A DNA stretch of 64,000 nt from Henricia sp. BOLD:AAB3569 (taxonomy: Eukaryota; Echinodermata; Asteroidea; Spinulosida; Echinasteridae). Positions 60,770-64,000 of the stretch are shown piece by piece. Made by a program: the position numbers and the translations under genes. The first letter of the stretch is position 1; each line of letters starts with the position of its first letter. The DNA lies in the NCBI GenBank assembly GCA_037783545.1, contig JBBELK010000668.1:79324-143323 (forward strand). The letters are read 5' to 3'. The notes beneath the pieces are model-generated. The model did not search any database. It saw nothing but the letters and a program-made list of their open reading frames with translations, and had not been told where the DNA came from.

Positions 60770-63739
60770 GACAACTGCGCAATATAGAGAGTTTAGGGCA
60801 TGCAAAATTTGAAGTTCGTCGGAACATTTTTCGACCTCCAAATTTGCCGACGTTTGGACCACACTTTGACCAAATTGCAGAGCCAAACTGCGGTGCGTTA
60901 ACGACAGTCCGAATGACTGAGCATGCGCACAACTCAGGAGTACCCCAAAGAGGTGTGTACAGACAGCCACGGTTTGCGTGAGAGCAGTCAGGAAGCCTCA
61001 ACCCAGTTTTTTCTAAACTTTGAAATTTCTCTTCCATTTCCAGGCGAAAGTCTGTCAATTTTTTATGACAAGTGCGCAATATAGAGAGTTTAGGGCATGC
61101 AAAATTTGAAGTTCGTCGGAACATTTTTCGACCTCCAAATTTGCCGACGTTTGGACCACACTTTGACCAAATTGCCGAGCCAAACTGCGGTGCGTTAACG
61201 ACAGTCCGAATGACTGAGCATGCGCACAACTCAGGAGTACCCCAAAGAGGTGTGTACAGACAGCCACGGTTTGCGTGAGAGCAGTCAGGAAGCCTCAACC
61301 CAGTTTTTTCTAAACTTTGAAATTTCTCTTCCATTTCCCGGCGAAAGTCTGTCAATTTTTTATGACAAGTGCGCAATATAGAGAGTTTAGGGCATGCAAA
61401 ATTTGAAGTTCGTCGGAACATTTTTCGACCTCCAAATTTGCCGACGTTTGGACCACACTTTGACCAAATTGCCGAGCCAAACTGCGGTGCGTTAACGACA
61501 GTCCGAATGACTGAGCATGCGCACAACTCAGGAGTACCCCAAAGAGGTGTGTACAGACAGCCACGGTTTGCGTGAGAGCAGTCAGGAAGCCTCAACCCAG
61601 TTTTTTCTAAACTTTGAAATTTCTCTGCCATTTCCCGGCGAAAGTCTGTCAATTTTTTATGACAAGTGCGCAATATAGAGAGTTTAGGGCATGCAAAATT
61701 TGAAGTTCGTCGGAACATTTTTCGACCTCCAAATTTGCCGACGTTTGGACCACACTTTGACCAAATTGCCGAGCCAAACTGCGGTGCGTTAACGACAGTC
61801 CGAATGACTGAGCATGCGCACAACTCAGGAGTACCCCAAAGAGGTGTGTACAGACAGCCACGGTTTGCGTGAGAGCAGTCAGGAAGCCTCAACCCAGTTT
61901 TTTCTAAACTTTGAAATTTCTCTGCCATTTCCCGGCGAAAGTCTGTCAATTTTTTATGACAAGTGCGCAATATAGAGAGTTTAGGGCATGCAAAATTTGA
62001 AGTTCGTCGGAACATTTTTCGACCTCCAAATTTGCCGACGTTTGGACCACACTTTGACCAAATTGCCGAGCCAAACTGCGGTGCGTTAACGACAGTCCGA
62101 ATGACTGAGCATGCGCACAACTCAGGAGTACCCTAAAGAGGTGTGTACAGACAGCCACGGTTTGCGTGAGAGCAGTCAGGAAGCCTCAACTCATTTTTTT
62201 CTAAACTTTGAAATTTCTCTGCCATTTCCCGGCGAAAGTCTGTCAATTTTTTATGACAAGTGCGCAATATAGAGAGTTTAGGGCATGCAAAATTTGAAGT
62301 TCGTCGGAACATTTTTCGACCTCCAAATTTGCCGACGTTTGGACCACACTTTGACCAAATTGCCGAGCCAAACTGCGGTGCGTTAACGACAGTCCGAATG
62401 ACTGAGCATGCGCACAACTCAGGAGTACCCCAAAGAGGTGTGTACAGACAGCCACGGTTTGCGTGAGAGCAGTCAGGAAGCCTCAACCCAGTTTTTTCTA
62501 AACTTTGAAATTTCTCTGCCATTTCCCGGCGAAAGTCTGTCAATTTTTTATGACAAGTGCGCAATATAGAGAGTTTAGGGCATGCAAAATTTGAAGTTCG
62601 TCGGAACATTTTTCGACCTCCAAATTTGCCGACGTTTGGACCACACTTTGACCAAATTGCCGAGCCAAACTGCGGTGCGTTAACGACAGTCCGAATGACT
62701 GAGCATGCGCACAACTCAGGAGTACCCCAAAGAGGTGTGTACAGACAGCCACGGTTTGCGTGAGAGCAGTCAGGAAGCCTCAACCCAGTTTTTCTAAACT
62801 TTGAAATTTCTCTGCCATTTCCCGGCGAAAGTCTGTCAATTTTTTATGACAACTGCGCAATATAGAGAGTTTAGGGCATGCAAAATTTGAAGTTCGTCGG
62901 AACATTTTTCGACCTCCAAATTTGCCGACGTTTGGACCACACTTTGACCAAATTGCAGAGCCAAACTGCGGTGCGTTAACGACAGTCCGAATGACTGAGC
63001 ATGCGCACAACTCAGGAGTACCCCAAAGAGGTGTGTACAGACAGCCACGGTTTGCGTGAGAGCAGTCAGGAAGCCTCAACCCAGTTTTTTCTAAACTTTG
63101 AAATTTCTCTTCCATTTCCAGGCGAAAGTCTGTCATTTTTTTATGACAAGTGCGCAATATAGAGAGTTTAGGGCATGCAAAATTTGAAGTTCGTCGGAAC
63201 ATTTTTCGACCTCCAAATTTGCCGACGTTTGGACCACACTTTGACCAAATTGCAGAGCCAAACTGCGGTGCGTTAACGACAGTCCGAATGACTGAGCATG
63301 CGCACAACTCAGGAGTACCCCAAAGAGGTGTGTACAGACAGCCACGGTTTGCGTGAGAGCAGTCAGGAAGCCTCAACCCAGTTTTTTCTAAACTTTGAAA
63401 TTTCTCTTCCATTTCCAGGCGAAAGTCTGTCAATTTTTTTATGACAAGTGCGCAATATAGAGAGTTTAGGGCATGCAAAATTTGAAGTTCGTCGGAACAT
63501 TTTTCGACCTCCAAATTTGCCGACGTTTGGACCACACTTTGACCAAATTGCCGAGCCAAACTGCGGTGCGTTAACGACATTTCGAATGACTGAGCATGCG
63601 CACAACTCAGGAGTACCCCAAAGAGGTGTGTACAGACAGCCACGGTTTGCGTGAGAGCAGTCAGGAAGCCTCAACCCAGTTTTTTCTAAACTTTGAAATT
63701 TCTCTTCCATTTCCCGGCGAAAGTCTGTCAATTTTTTAT
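60770..63739. repeat. Right-end variant domain of the satellite
   Basis: Units here share changes not seen elsewhere in the window: GACAACTGCGC (60770 and 62848), TTGCAGAGCC in place of TTGCCGAGCC (about 60877, 62954 and 63251), TCTCTTCCATTTCC in place of TCTCTGCCATTTCC, and CCAGGCGAAAG in place of CCCGGCGAAAG. The first two recur about 2078 bp apart, which is close to seven units and suggests another higher-order block. The domain may continue past the window edge. Confidence 0.75.
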
Positions 63740-64000
63740 GACAAGTGCGCAATATAGAGAGTTTAGGGCATGCAAAATTTGAAGTTCGTCGGAACATTTT
63801 TCGACCTCCAAATTTGCCGACGTTTGGACCACACTTTGACCAAATTGCCGAGCCAAACTGCGGTGCGTTAACGACAGTCCGAATGACTGAGCATGCGCAC
63901 AACTCAGGAGTACCCCAAAGAGGTGTGTACAGACAGCCACGGTTTGCGTGAGAGCAGTCAGGAAGCCTCAACCCAGTTTTTTCTAAACTTTGACATTTCT
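63740..64000. repeat. Partial monomer at the window end
   Basis: The unit starts with GACAAGTGCGCAA and runs to offset 261, where the window stops. It carries TTTGACATTTCT at its end in place of TTTGAAATTTCT. The array clearly extends beyond the window. At the left edge the window begins exactly on unit offset 1, so the array probably extends that way as well. Confidence 0.95.

Larger units (their letters stand above)
46325..64000. repeat. Satellite array, right segment
   Basis: This is the same monomer in the same orientation, resuming at unit offset 111 directly after the insertion. The first complete unit after the interruption starts at 46513. Unit length is 297 almost throughout, with occasional 298 from a T-run gain. 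Runs of 296 or 295 come from small losses, for example a missing C near 56884 and missing T at 58681 and 62790. There are no 143-bp truncated units in this segment. The window ends inside a unit that starts at 63740, of which 261 bases are present. No gene is visible in this stretch. Confidence 0.98.

Noticed and set aside
1-64000. CRISPR array.
   Set aside because: Repeats are 297 bp and directly abut. There are no short repeats separated by unique spacers and no cas genes.

Overview
The whole window is satellite DNA, and I find no credible protein-coding or RNA gene. A 297-bp monomer is repeated head-to-tail in one orientation from base 1 to base 64000. By length this is about 204 full-length units plus 19 shortened 143-bp units. 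The only interruption is about 727 bp of unrelated sequence at 45598-46324. Kilobase-scale tandem arrays with higher-order repeats are typical of eukaryotic heterochromatin (pericentromeric, centromeric or subtelomeric). The monomer is 46.5% G+C and has 16 CpG sites, against about 16 expected from its base composition. That absence of CpG loss fits a lightly methylated, probably invertebrate genome better than a vertebrate one. I cannot name the species or the satellite family.

Layout. (A) 1-11.5 kb holds full-length units, with one 28-bp internal deletion at about 4.0 kb and a six-unit (1785-bp) tandem duplication at 5323-8892. (B) 11.5-37.4 kb is a domain marked by the 143-bp truncated unit, present 19 times. 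It is usually followed by a unit with a GACCCCACTTTGACTAAA variant and is arranged in nested higher-order repeats. These include a 2.2-kb block in tandem (19841-24290) and a 3.2-kb block duplicated 5771 bp apart. (C) 37.4-45.6 kb has full-length units only, including a five-unit 1486-bp tandem duplication (41644-44615) and a unit with a 19-bp deletion just before the interruption. (D) 45598-46324 is the inserted non-satellite segment, carrying a 24-bp palindrome and a 67-bp minisatellite. (E) 46.3-56.9 kb is an ordered series of recognisable unit types, part of which recurs 5050 bp downstream. (F) 56.9-64.0 kb is more uniform, with a private set of variants from about 60.8 kb onward.

Nothing here works as a gene system. 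What the window records is satellite evolution: a point variant that creates an 8-bp direct repeat, a deletion matching that repeat, spread of the deleted unit by unequal exchange, repeated breakpoints at one monomer position beside a small hairpin, and one late insertion. Long open reading frames run through the array, but they follow from a 297-bp (99-codon) unit that lacks stops in one minus-strand frame. All functional suggestions, such as a partial CENP-B-box-like motif or nucleosome phasing, are inference.
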